This document shows positions 19,531-27,706 of a stretch of 64,000 nt of DNA, piece after piece. The notes beneath the pieces are model-generated. The model was not told the DNA's origin. It did no database searches and saw only the letters and a list, made by a program, of their open reading frames with translations. This DNA is from Planococcus beigongshangi. GTDB taxonomy: Bacteria > Bacillota > Bacilli > Bacillales_A > Planococcaceae. The stretch lies in assembly GCF_016820495.1 (NCBI RefSeq), contig NZ_JADHDU010000006.1, positions 1 to 64,000 of the forward strand. Direction: 5' to 3'. Position 1 is the first letter of the stretch, and each line of letters opens with the position of its first letter. The position numbers and the translations under genes are program-made.

Positions 19531-20841
19531 ATGAAAGAAACTCAAAGGAAACAACTCCATTTAGGAATCTTACTGTATGGATGCGGACATCATCAGGCTG
19601 CTTGGTTAATGCCTGACTCAAGTGTGGACCGCGTTGGGGACATTTTTTATTACCAATCCTTGGCGCAGTTGGCTGAAAAAGGGTGCTTTGATGCAGTGTT
19701 TTTTGCTGACAATCAATCGTTCCTTGCCAAAGATTCAAATGAAATGCCGGCATTTTGGCTGGATCCAGTGGTCAATTTAACAGCCATCTCACAAGTGACG
19801 AATTACGTGGGATTAGTTTCAACAATCTCTAGCACCTTTTCCAACCCCTTCACTGCTTAAAGGCAGCTGTTGAGTCTGGATCATATTACTAAAGGCCGTG
19901 TCGGATGGAATCTGGTCACTTCAATGAGGGATGAGGAAGCGTTAAATCACAGTATGAGCAAACTGCCTCCCCGTGATGAACGGTATAAAAAGGCTGATGA
20001 ATTTGCTGCTCTCATGAATAAATTATTTCTATCATGGGACAGCAATGAGTTTCTGTACGATCGAGCAGAAAGACAGTTGATAAACCCTGACAATATACGG
20101 CCAGTCAACCATAATGGCACTTATTTCAAAGTGAAGGGACCATCCACGACGCCAAAAAGCCCTCAAGGCAGACCGGTGGCCATGCAAGCAGGAGCCTCTG
20201 AACAAGGTATTGCATTAGCTGCGAAATATGCAGATGCAGTCTATTCAGTGTCATGGAACTTAAATCAAGCAAAGAAGTACCGAAAAAAGTTGGATGAACA
20301 GATTAAGCAAAATGAGGCCAGTGATCGGCATATCAAAGTATTCCCGGGCTTAGTCACTTATGTGGGCCGTACGAATGAAGAAGCTCTTGCCAAAAAATCT
20401 TCATTAGATGAAAAGTTGCCTGTGGAAACCGCTTTAAAACAGTTGAGTTTCTTTCTCCAGCAAGATTGTTCTAATTGGGAAATTGATCTAAAAGTGCCCC
20501 CATTGCCTCCTGTAGAAGAATTCACAGGTCCAATTGGCCGATACGAAACAATACTTGAAATTATTAAGGATACCGAACCTACAGTAAAAGAACTATTAGG
20601 ATATCTTAATGCAGGCGGTGGGCATTTCACGCTTATTGGTACGCCTGAGGAAATTGTGGATCAGATGGAGATTTGGGTTGAGGCGGGTGTTGCTGACGGA
20701 TTTAACCTTATGCCTCCTACACTGCCCGGTAGTTTAGAGGACTTTGTTGAACTCGTTGTTCCTGAAATGCAAAAAAGAGGCATCTTCAGAAAGCAATATG
20801 AAGGGCATACTTTCCGTGAGCATTTAGGATTAACACGATGA
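19531..20841 (+). pseudogene. LLM-class flavin monooxygenase (NtaA/SnaA/DszA family), interrupted by a stop codon
   Basis: The frame would encode about 436 residues, the normal length, but a TAA at 19858-19860 divides it into 109 and 326 residues. Both parts are in the same frame and continue the family consensus without loss: STFSNPFTA, stop, RQLLSLDHITKGRVGWNLVTS region, where functional homologues have P-[FY]-x-x-A-R-x-[FL]-x-SLDHxSxGRxGWN. So a single base change made it a pseudogene, or it is a sequencing error or a strain polymorphism. Homologues oxidise nitrilotriacetate, sulfonates, dibenzothiophene sulfone or similar with reduced FMN from a partner reductase. A restart at TTG 19870 would lack the FMN-barrel N-terminus and is unlikely to work. 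Confidence 0.88.
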
Positions 20842-21064
20842 ATTAGATTAAAGGGACTGAACTGGGGGCAGAAACTGTTTTTTAAATGGCTAAGACAACG
20901 GGTGAACTGGCCTTTGCTGCAAAATTAAACAAGTAGAAAAAGGTGCTTTGGCAAGCGACATTTTTAACTGCCATTCACTGCAATTTTTTTACTTACCAAA
21001 ACAATTTTCTAATGAGGTAATTGGTTTACATATCATGATCTTATCGGAAGTTGTTTGAATAGGG

Positions 21065-21105
21065 AGAGAAGAGGCTGATAACAGTACCTCTTCTTTCTCT
21101 ATTCT
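21065..21105 (+). terminator. Terminator after the SDR/monooxygenase genes
   Basis: Stem GAGAAGAGG (21066-21074) with CCTCTTCT (21087-21094), followed by a T-rich stretch on the plus strand. The rest of 20842-21124 holds no convincing gene; a 16-codon ATG frame at 20886 lacks a ribosome binding site. Confidence 0.65.
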
Positions 21106-21124
21106 TTGTAGATGTATGAGTCTG

Positions 21125-21988
21125 CTATTGTTGCAACTTACCGTGATTCTGTATTTCACCAATCAAAATATCCCTCAACGTGTAGTCTTCGAGAAGTTCC
21201 AGCATCAGAATTCCTTTATCGGCGTCTTCCTTGCCTTCGGACAGTGTAAGCTGGCTCAAGCAGATGCCTTTCCGCACATAGGCAGCCGCCAGGTGTTTGT
21301 ACATGGCATATTCTTTGAACACTTCGCTCATATGCTCAATAATCCCTAAAGCTTCCGCATACTCCTGCTCCCTGATTAACAGGAACGACAGATTCAGGTT
21401 CACAATCCCGATTAATTTATTCGCCTCTTTGAAATCTCCGTATCTTTTCAAATTGGTAATCACTTTCTTTGTCATTTCTTTCGCTGCAGCGGAAGGGAAT
21501 AAAAATAAGATCGAGTTGATGATTTTGATTTCCGACAAATACCAGTAATGGCGATCGGCCAGCCGGCTCCAGACAACTTCTGCTTTTTTCCTCGCCTGCT
21601 CCATATCATTCGTTTCGACCAGCAGAATCAGCGCTTCACAGATGACCGCTATATCAGCGACCACTTCATTTTCTGCATTTTTCAATATTTCCCGGGAAGT
21701 TTTGATAATCGCATCCAGCTGTTTTGAATCATTGAAGGGCAGATTGAAGAAATCAAGGAGCAGCTTTTCATGCGGATTATAATTATAATCATTCTGCATA
21801 TAGGCAAATTCCTCCTGGGTCATTTCCAGCTTCTCCAGCAATTGAATGTAACTCGCATAGGAGATTTCGTTTTTCCCCAGTTCAAATTTCGAATACGCGC
21901 TTTGAGTCAGAACTCCCTTGGCCATAAATTCCTGTGAAAAGTTTTTATTCCTTCGTATTTCCTTAAATAACGTGCCAGCATTATTCAC
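21125..21988 (-). CDS. Rgg/GadR/MutR-type transcriptional regulator
   Basis: 287 residues: an N-terminal XRE helix-turn-helix (about 6-60, LFKEIRRNKNFSQEFMA...SAYSKFELGKNEI) followed by an all-helical, TPR-like C-terminal domain, the layout of Rgg/MutR regulators. Members of this group often sense short peptides or cell metabolites; I find no obvious short hydrophobic peptide gene next to it. Start GTG 21988 is preceded by GAAAGGAAG. It is divergent from a small anchored protein gene at 22153 and may regulate it. Confidence 0.8.
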   Translation of the reverse strand: MNNAGTLFKEIRRNKNFSQEFMAKGVLTQSAYSKFELGKNEISYASYIQLLEKLEMTQEEFAYMQNDYNYNPHEKLLLDFFNLPFNDSKQLDAIIKTSREILKNAENEVVADIAVICEALILLVETNDMEQARKKAEVVWSRLADRHYWYLSEIKIINSILFLFPSAAAKEMTKKVITNLKRYGDFKEANKLIGIVNLNLSFLLIREQEYAEALGIIEHMSEVFKEYAMYKHLAAAYVRKGICLSQLTLSEGKEDADKGILMLELLEDYTLRDILIGEIQNHGKLQQ

Positions 21989-22152
21989 AATTTCATCTTC
22001 CTTTCAGTCAAATATGACTATAATGTCAATAAGTTCAGGTTAGCAGATATTCTAAAAGTAAAACATCCATTTTCGGAAAATTATAAACACTGTTGCGGTT
22101 GAGCATCAAAAAAATAAAAAATATAGATTTTGAAAATTGGGGGATGCTGAGT

Positions 22153-22593
22153 ATGAAGAGGAAAGCTAGCAGTCTGTTGGTGCTTATTTTGGTGATTGGG
22201 ATTGTTCTATTGGTCGTGCGATGGAATGACTACCGGGAGAAAAATTTGGTCGATGTCCTGGAGGCAGAGGAAATAGAGCAATTCATTTACCTCGAACCAA
22301 ACACGGAAACTGCTGTTCTTTTTCAAGAGACGGCATTTAAAGATCCGGAGACAATCAAAGAAGTGATGGATTTTTTTGGGCAGTACAAAGTGAAAAAAGA
22401 AGGGGGAAGTAATTTCTCGACCAGATATCCGGATGAGCAATTCCATTTCATACTTGAATATACAGACGAACGTATAACTGTCCCATCTATGATCGAAAGA
22501 GATGTGCTACTATTTCATAATAACCAGTACACCATAACAAATGGCCCGGTGGATTACAGACGGATTGAAGCATTTTTAGCGAAACAAAAATAA
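22153..22593 (+). CDS. Hypothetical membrane-anchored protein
   Basis: 146 residues: a basic N-terminus (MKRK) and one membrane helix (about 6-23, SSLLVLILVIGIVLLVV), then a soluble outer domain of about 120 residues without cysteines or recognisable motif. The domain seems to be of mixed strand/helix type with the pattern DPETIKEVMDFFGQYKV. ATG 22153 is favoured by GGGGG eight bases upstream; an in-frame ATG further upstream lacks a site. Divergent from the Rgg-like regulator. Function unknown. Confidence 0.7.
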   Translation: MKRKASSLLVLILVIGIVLLVVRWNDYREKNLVDVLEAEEIEQFIYLEPNTETAVLFQETAFKDPETIKEVMDFFGQYKVKKEGGSNFSTRYPDEQFHFILEYTDERITVPSMIERDVLLFHNNQYTITNGPVDYRRIEAFLAKQK

Positions 22594-22671
22594 CAGGGGC
22601 AATTAATAGATTCACCGAATATTTGAGGTATTGCTTATAGTAATTAGCTTCAAATTGGAAGAGCGGGTGTT

Positions 22672-22712
22672 TGAAGAGAAGAAGCTTGTACGGGAGCTTC
22701 TTCTTTTTTGTT
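22672..22712 (+). terminator. Terminator downstream of the anchored protein gene
   Basis: Stem AGAAGAAGCT/AGCTTCTTCT with a seven-base loop and a following T run (22678-22709). Confidence 0.8.
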
Positions 22713-22795
22713 GAATTACTTGTGAAGGTTACATATGAGTGGTTATCGGCAGTAATAGCTAGTGGGCGATAGAAGGAGAGGTAGTAATAGAGAGA

Positions 22796-22846
22796 CCCCT
22801 GTAACCCAGCATGACTAAAAGTCTTGTTGAGTTACAGGGGTTTTTA
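22796..22846. terminator. Long hairpin with T run, probable terminator of the decayed toxin locus
   Basis: Arms of 20 bases at 22796-22815 and 22821-22840 pair with few mismatches (CCCCTGTAAC against GTTACAGGGG at the base), with T runs at one end on the plus strand. No gene lies between the previous terminator and this hairpin on the plus strand. On the minus strand it follows the toxin remnant, but no T run follows it in that direction, so its role is unclear. Confidence 0.5.
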
Positions 22847-22862
22847 AAAGTCTGGATTGTCT

Positions 22863-23154
22863 TCAGTTAGCTTGGCCGTTCTTCAGCCAGCTTATAAATT
22901 TTTCTTTATCCCGCTTTCCGAGTGCCGCAATCTGAATCAGATGAATGGTGTCTTCATCTTCCCTGACAATAATTCGAAGACCCATTTTTTTGTTTTCAAT
23001 TTATTGCATTTTACCAAATTGCTGTGAAGGGGTTGTCTGGATTCCATTCCTCTCATCTTAATCCGATCAGGTGCTTTATCGACAAAAATCTTTTGGCTCC
23101 CATCAAGCTGTACATAGTCGTCTTTGAATCCAGTGTCCATTCAAGCTGATACAA
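22863..23154 (-). pseudogene. RelE/ParE-type toxin, frameshifted remnant
   Basis: Three reading frames together recreate a RelE-like toxin: TTG start at 23154 gives YQLEWTLD, then a shift near 23131 gives FKDDYVQLDGSQKIFVDKA... to CNKLKTKK, then a second shift in the seven-T run at 22985-22991 gives MGLRIIVREDED...IALGKRDKEKF and a stop at 22863. The composite has the order and length (about 95 residues) of RelE/YafQ toxins that end with a strand ...IIALGKR. Two frame breaks in 300 bases mean the gene is dead unless the sequence is wrong. It follows the putative antitoxin by 3 bases. Confidence 0.7.
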
Positions 23155-23157
23155 CAA

Positions 23158-23493
23158 TTACTCCCACCAGTCTTTCTCATCGATAACGGGGGACCTAACT
23201 GCGACTGCACCGCGAACTTCCCTATCTGAGAAAGTAGCAGCATTTTCAGTTGATAGACGTTTTTCAGCGATTAAGTCAGCCGGCTGATCGTAAAGTTCAT
23301 CAATTTCTTTGTTTAGAGACTCGCATTGTTTTTGGAATAAGCCTGACTCCCGCAACCTTTTTGCGATTGAAGACTTAGACGCCACCACCGAGGAATTGAT
23401 GTTCCGGATCCATGCGCAAGCAACGGAACTGTCATGAATCATGTCTGCGGCAGGGAACAAACACTCGGCTGGTATGAGACTGGCATGAGACAT
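23158..23493 (-). CDS. Putative antitoxin of the decayed RelE-type locus
   Basis: Up to 111 residues, soluble, acidic C-terminus ending DEKDWWE, with a helical central stretch (KRLRESGLFQKQCESLNKEIDELYDQ). The position directly before a RelE-like toxin frame and with four bases between stop and toxin start suggests an antitoxin. No ribosome binding site is seen before the ATG at 23493, and the N-terminal 25 residues look unlike a normal protein start, so this gene may itself be broken and a later start is possible. I do not recognise a DNA-binding family. Confidence 0.4.
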   Translation of the reverse strand: MSHASLIPAECLFPAADMIHDSSVACAWIRNINSSVVASKSSIAKRLRESGLFQKQCESLNKEIDELYDQPADLIAEKRLSTENAATFSDREVRGAVAVRSPVIDEKDWWE

Positions 23494-23609
23494 TGACGGA
23501 CGTTTCGCCTTATAGTTTTACCCTGCTGAAAGTTCGGAATGTTACAATTTTTTATTGGAAAAAAAAGAGAGGAATGGTAGTCTGGAACATAAGGGGAGTG
23601 GAGCATGAC

Positions 23610-24476
23610 ATGACAGCCATCCTGAATGTTTTCATGAGATTTTTCTTTGTGGCGATCGGATTGATCCTGCTGAGCGCAGTTGTAGGGCTGTTCGTAAACG
23701 GCATACATCCGGATGCAGGTCTGTTCATCACCCAGATTTTTCATATTGTCAAATCACTGGCAATCCCGGAAAATTTAACCTTTACGGCCATAAACGGCGC
23801 GGAATATTCCATTTTCCCTCACTTTTGGGAGTATTACTTCTATTCACTGATTATTTTTCTTTCCAGTCTAATCCTTTCGCTGGCAATGGGAATCGTGCTG
23901 GCTTACATAACATCACTTCTTCCGGAGAAAAAAATCCATTCAGTCGCAAAAACGGTTTCTCTATTGGAAGCTTTACCTGATCTATTCATCATCATGATCA
24001 TTCAATTCGGCGTCCTTGTCTATTATAAACAAACCGGCACGCTGCTTTTCAGCATCGTTTCGTTAGGCGACAATAAAACTTACATATTCCCAATTATTGC
24101 ATTGGCGCTGATTCCCAGCATCATGGTCTATAAAGTGATCCTGTTCCTGGTCAAAGAAGAAATGAAAAAAACCTATGTGAATTTCGCGAAAAGCACCGGT
24201 TTCAGCCAGACTTATATCTTTTTCCATCATATTTTACGGAATATCACTCCTACAATCGTCAGCCACAGCAAGTCCATCCTGCTATTGCTGTTGTCTTCCA
24301 TGGTGATTTTTGAACAGATCATTAATATCAGAGGGATTTTCACCTTCATCATTGAAAATCCGGTGCCGAACGTGATCGCCTTTACGTTGATCCTGTTCTA
24401 TTTACCGATCTTTTTGATATATGCATTGATTACGGCATGGGTTGAAAAAGCGACTGCCCAGAGATTGGAATGGTGA
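23610..24476 (+). CDS. Peptide/nickel-type ABC transporter permease (DppB-like)
   Basis: 288 residues with six or so membrane helices; the binding-protein-dependent transport loop is visible as KKTYVNFAKSTGFSQTYIFFHHILRN, where the EAA motif of DppB normally lies. Frame is open from 23493 but the family starts near 23610 (MTAILNVFMRF), with AAGGGGAGTGGAG upstream. The next gene is the matching DppC-like permease. No ATPase or substrate-binding protein gene is adjacent, so either these are encoded elsewhere or the pair is an orphan. Confidence 0.8.
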   Translation: MTAILNVFMRFFFVAIGLILLSAVVGLFVNGIHPDAGLFITQIFHIVKSLAIPENLTFTAINGAEYSIFPHFWEYYFYSLIIFLSSLILSLAMGIVLAYITSLLPEKKIHSVAKTVSLLEALPDLFIIMIIQFGVLVYYKQTGTLLFSIVSLGDNKTYIFPIIALALIPSIMVYKVILFLVKEEMKKTYVNFAKSTGFSQTYIFFHHILRNITPTIVSHSKSILLLLLSSMVIFEQIINIRGIFTFIIENPVPNVIAFTLILFYLPIFLIYALITAWVEKATAQRLEW

Positions 24477-24481
24477 CGGAT

Positions 24482-25507
24482 ATGGGAATTGCAAAACGTT
24501 TGATGAAGAATAAAGTGTTTCTCATCGGATTCGGTATCATCGGCGGGTTCTTTTTGGCAAGTCTGTGCTATTTCTTTTTTTTCAACGATCAGATTCCATC
24601 TGCTCCGCTGCTCTACGATGAAAATGGAAAGCCGTTGCCTGCTCCGTATAAGGGTTCGGACTATCCGCCGCTTGGAACGGATGAATTCGGGCGGAACATT
24701 GCCATCGTCATGCTTGTCGGAGCGAAATATACCATCGGGGCCGCGTTGATCATCATGGTCCTGCGTGTAGTGCCGGCTCTCTTTTTCGGTATTTTCCTGC
24801 AGTTTTTTCTCAAATGGTTTAAGCGGCCGTTGAAATCCATTGCCGATTCCATCAATTATTTCCCTATCACGCTATTGGCTTTTCTGTTATTGAACTGGGT
24901 CAGTCTGGAAGGGATTCTGATGCAGGAAGATGTTCCTTCTTTCGGCGTTCAGATAGCTATTTACATCTGTGTTCTCTCTTTCATCTTTATTCCACTGAAT
25001 TCCGTACTGATTGCGAATGAAGTGGAACTGCTCTACAGCAAAGAGTTCATCGAAAGTTCGCGTACCTTGGGGGCGGGGACCTGGCGCATCATTACGAAAC
25101 ATATCTGGCCTTACCTGGTTCCTCAGCTGTTCATCATTATGATAAGAGAATTTATCCAGGTTCTGATCCTGATGGCTCACCTGGGGATACTAGGCATCTT
25201 TATCGGAGGAGTCGTCAGTAAAGGCAGCCTGTTCGGCCGGAATGTGCTGACCTCGCGTTCCAGTGAATGGGCGGGGACACTCGGCATGTGGTGGGATTAT
25301 TTCTGGACAGCCTTTCCCTGGATCGCTTTTATTCCGATCACTTTCCTTACGGTGCTTATTCTGGCGGCAAAAGCAATGTTGAATAGCTTAGAAAGTGTAT
25401 TGTCGGCAGATGAACAGGCGAAACAGGCGGATCTTCAGGAGCCGGAAGAAGAGGAGCCGTTCGCGCAAATGGCACCGTTTCAATTGCTGCGCTATAAAGA
25501 CAACTGA
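24482..25507 (+). CDS. Peptide/nickel-type ABC transporter permease (DppC-like)
   Basis: 341 residues. N-terminal helix, then the DppC hallmark PPLGTDEFGRNI near residue 62-73, several helices, and the EAA loop around SRTLGAGTWRIITKHIWPYL. The C-terminus is an unusual acidic tail with EPEEEEPFAQ. ATG 24482 is preferred because GGTGA lies 4-5 bases upstream; ATG 24470, which overlaps the previous stop, is the alternative. It pairs with the DppB-like gene to form the channel of an oligopeptide-type importer. Confidence 0.82.
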   Translation: MGIAKRLMKNKVFLIGFGIIGGFFLASLCYFFFFNDQIPSAPLLYDENGKPLPAPYKGSDYPPLGTDEFGRNIAIVMLVGAKYTIGAALIIMVLRVVPALFFGIFLQFFLKWFKRPLKSIADSINYFPITLLAFLLLNWVSLEGILMQEDVPSFGVQIAIYICVLSFIFIPLNSVLIANEVELLYSKEFIESSRTLGAGTWRIITKHIWPYLVPQLFIIMIREFIQVLILMAHLGILGIFIGGVVSKGSLFGRNVLTSRSSEWAGTLGMWWDYFWTAFPWIAFIPITFLTVLILAAKAMLNSLESVLSADEQAKQADLQEPEEEEPFAQMAPFQLLRYKDN

Positions 25508-25611
25508 ATTCTTAACAGGCAAGGAATTCGGAACTGAATTCCTTGTTTTTTAATTGGCAGACATAAAGTTTTTCATTCGCATAGATTCATCACATTCGTT
25601 TTTCTAAAAAT

Positions 25612-25638
25612 TGAACCTGAAATGAAACGGCACTCGTC
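25612..25638 (+). promoter_or_regulatory. ECF-type promoter of the sigma factor gene
   Basis: TGAACC (25612-25617), 17-bp spacer, CGTCTAA (25635-25641). This is close to Bacillus ECF promoters (TGAAAC, 16-17, CGTC) and suggests autoregulation by the product of the next gene. Confidence 0.6.
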
Positions 25639-25673
25639 TAATAGCAGAGCAGGGGGAAAGGGAGGGCAGCAGA

Positions 25674-26201
25674 ATGGGCAGAGAAGAGAAAGATTACATA
25701 TTGGAAAAAGTGATGGTCGAATACGGAAATGAGCTGGTGAGGCTGGCATATTCCTATGTACATGATGCCGAAACAGCGAAGGATCTGGTACAGAACACGT
25801 TCATCAAATGTTACAGGAACCTCGATACTTTCCGGAACGACGCCCAGATGAAGACCTGGCTATACCGGATTGTAATCAACGAATGCAAAGATTACCTGAA
25901 AAGCTGGAACTGCAGAATGGTCCAAGTCAAGAGCTTTATAAACGAAACAACAAGTTCCATCCTGCCGTCAGCCGAAAAGACCATGATCAATCAATACGAT
26001 AACAGGCAATTGAAAGATACGGTATTTTCCCTTCCGAAAAAATATAGGGAAGTCGTCTATCTCTATTATTACGATTCCTTGAAAACGGAAGAAATAGCTG
26101 AAGTGCTGATGATTTCGGCAAATACAGTAAAGACAAGGTTGAGAAGAGCGAAACAGCGGTTGGAATCTATGCTGGAGGAGGCTGAGCTGCATGAAAGATG
26201 A
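25674..26201 (+). CDS. ECF RNA polymerase sigma factor
   Basis: 175 residues. Region 2 holds ELVRLAYSYVHDAETAKDLVQNTF and TFRNDAQMKTWLYRIVINECKDYL; region 4 holds LPKKYREVVYLYYYDSLKTEEIAEVL and NTVKTRLRRAKQRL. It directs RNA polymerase to stress promoters. ATG 25674 follows GGGAGGG. The 3' end overlaps the next gene by 11 bases, which encodes a membrane protein with a short cytosolic head, the usual arrangement of an ECF sigma factor and its anti-sigma factor. Closest to the SigM/SigV-like group by appearance; I do not assign a letter. Confidence 0.92.
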   Translation: MGREEKDYILEKVMVEYGNELVRLAYSYVHDAETAKDLVQNTFIKCYRNLDTFRNDAQMKTWLYRIVINECKDYLKSWNCRMVQVKSFINETTSSILPSAEKTMINQYDNRQLKDTVFSLPKKYREVVYLYYYDSLKTEEIAEVLMISANTVKTRLRRAKQRLESMLEEAELHER

Positions 26202-27201
26202 TCAAACAAAATACAGTTTCACCGATGCTGCCAATGAAGAATTGACATTTTTGAAGGAAGACCGGGAAGAAGTGTTCCGGAAAATCCGCCAAGCAGAGAA
26301 AAAGAAAGTGCATACTGCGGCTCATCCACTGTTTTCGGTTTCCAGAAAACTGGCGCCTCTTACGATTTCATTGCTGATGGTCGGCTTAAGCCTGTTTCTA
26401 TTCTTTCCATCACTCTTCGACAGTACGGGAACTGAAACTACTGGAACGGCACCGGTTGGAGAAGCGGCTCCGCAGGAAAAGGAGGAAGGTTATTTCACGG
26501 CTCTGTTCTCCATTAAAGATGAAGAGGATAGAGTGCCGCTCAATCTGTTGCTTGCATACGATAAAAAGCAAAAAAGGATGAACATTTTATCCATTATGCG
26601 GGATGCACATATGGAAATGCCGAATCAGGATGACCCGGATGCGTATAAAAAATTATCCCACGCATACCTGAATGGTTCAAAGGGCGCTGAAAGTGTGAAA
26701 GCTGCAGTTTCTGACCTGTTTGATTTGCCGGTTGATTATTATGCGGTCATGGACTTGGAAACTTTTTCAGCAGCAGTCGATTCGGTGGACGGAATTGTTT
26801 ATGATTTGCCTGAAGATGTAACCGTAAGAGCGATATCGCAAGTAGCGTTCGAATTGGAAAAAGGGAGACGGAATTTAAGCGGCGAAGAAGTTGTGGTATT
26901 ATTGATGGACGCTACAGAGGAGAAAAGTTTTGGCGCGGAGGATCAATTGAACCTGATCAACTCAGTCATCGATCAAACCATCAATGAATTTTCAGCCGAA
27001 GAGTTGAAGCGATATGCTGCAGAAATGGAAAGCAACATTCCGGATGACCAATTATCCTGGAGCGGACTGGATCAGATTTCTGTTCAGCTGTTGACTTTAA
27101 GTGATGGAATGCAGAATACGATGATCGACGAAACCTTCTATATTGAATTTGATGAGGAGTTCTTGCATGCAATAGCATTAGAATTAACGACATTCGACTA
27201 A
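26191..27201 (+). CDS. Anti-sigma-like membrane protein with a LytR-CpsA-Psr (LCP) domain
   Basis: 336 residues: cytosolic head of about 50 residues, membrane helix about 51-72 (APLTISLLMVGLSLFLFF), then an outer LCP domain. LCP landmarks are visible: LNLLLAYDKKQKRMNILSIMRDAHMEMP with the phosphate-binding Arg, KLSHAYLNGS, PVDYYAVMDLETF, DSVDGIVYDL. Active LCP enzymes link polymers to peptidoglycan; here the usual DT before the first strand is missing (VPLNLLL), so catalysis may be lost. Position behind an ECF sigma factor, overlapping it, suggests the cytosolic head holds the sigma factor. Role as anti-sigma factor is inference. Confidence 0.78.
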   Translation: MKDDQTKYSFTDAANEELTFLKEDREEVFRKIRQAEKKKVHTAAHPLFSVSRKLAPLTISLLMVGLSLFLFFPSLFDSTGTETTGTAPVGEAAPQEKEEGYFTALFSIKDEEDRVPLNLLLAYDKKQKRMNILSIMRDAHMEMPNQDDPDAYKKLSHAYLNGSKGAESVKAAVSDLFDLPVDYYAVMDLETFSAAVDSVDGIVYDLPEDVTVRAISQVAFELEKGRRNLSGEEVVVLLMDATEEKSFGAEDQLNLINSVIDQTINEFSAEELKRYAAEMESNIPDDQLSWSGLDQISVQLLTLSDGMQNTMIDETFYIEFDEEFLHAIALELTTFD

Positions 27202-27297
27202 CATTCAAGAAAACCAGATTTAGAATTTATTTCCAGTTCTTTGTCGCAAGAAAGTACTCGATAAAGTAAGAGTTGCTCTAAGGGGGAGAAGCCATAG

Positions 27298-27645
27298 ATG
27301 AACAGGGTAAAATGTCCGTGCTGCGGTTATCCGACTTTGGAATTCAGAAATGATCATGAAATCTGCCTGCTGTGCGATTGGGAAGATGATGGCCAGGACA
27401 GTGCTCAGGCAGCGGAAGTCCGGGGCGGGCCGAACGGAGATTATTCCCTCGCAGAAGCGGGCGAAAATTTTAAGGCGCATTTGATAATGTACAGGGACGG
27501 CGATGAAAGAAACTCCTGGAAAGTTGCCGGGCAGAAAAAAAGGCTGATGAAGGCTTATGCCAGGTTTGAGACAACGGACAATGAAGAGCATTGGACTGAG
27601 ATTCTTATATTGGAAAACGAACTGCAGTCGCTGAAATATAGATGA
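27298..27645 (+). CDS. CPCC-type cysteine-rich protein
   Basis: 115 residues. The N-terminus carries CPCCGYPTLE and a second pair CLLCDWEDDG, the CPCC domain, likely a small zinc ribbon; the rest is charged and helical. RGGPNGDYSLAEAGENF is the conserved middle part of this family. The molecular role of these proteins is not known. GGGGGAGAA precedes the ATG. Terminates at a shared hairpin with the convergent sulfurtransferase gene. Confidence 0.83.
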   Translation: MNRVKCPCCGYPTLEFRNDHEICLLCDWEDDGQDSAQAAEVRGGPNGDYSLAEAGENFKAHLIMYRDGDERNSWKVAGQKKRLMKAYARFETTDNEEHWTEILILENELQSLKYR

Positions 27646-27663
27646 GAAGCCGGCAAAACCAAA

Positions 27664-27706
27664 GAAATCCCCGCAACCTTCACGATAAGGTTGCGGGGAT
27701 TTTTTC
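27664..27706. terminator. Bidirectional terminator
   Basis: A perfect 15-bp stem (27666-27680 with 27687-27701) with a six-base loop and T run; serves both convergent genes. Confidence 0.9.

Noticed and set aside
20886-20936. Short ATG frame of 16 codons downstream of the monooxygenase, considered as a peptide for the Rgg-like regulator
   Set aside because: No ribosome binding site, not hydrophobic, and does not look like a signal peptide.
25623-25638. TGAAAC at 25623 as -35 of the ECF promoter
   Set aside because: Only six bases separate it from CGTC; the TGAACC at 25612 gives the correct 17-base spacer.
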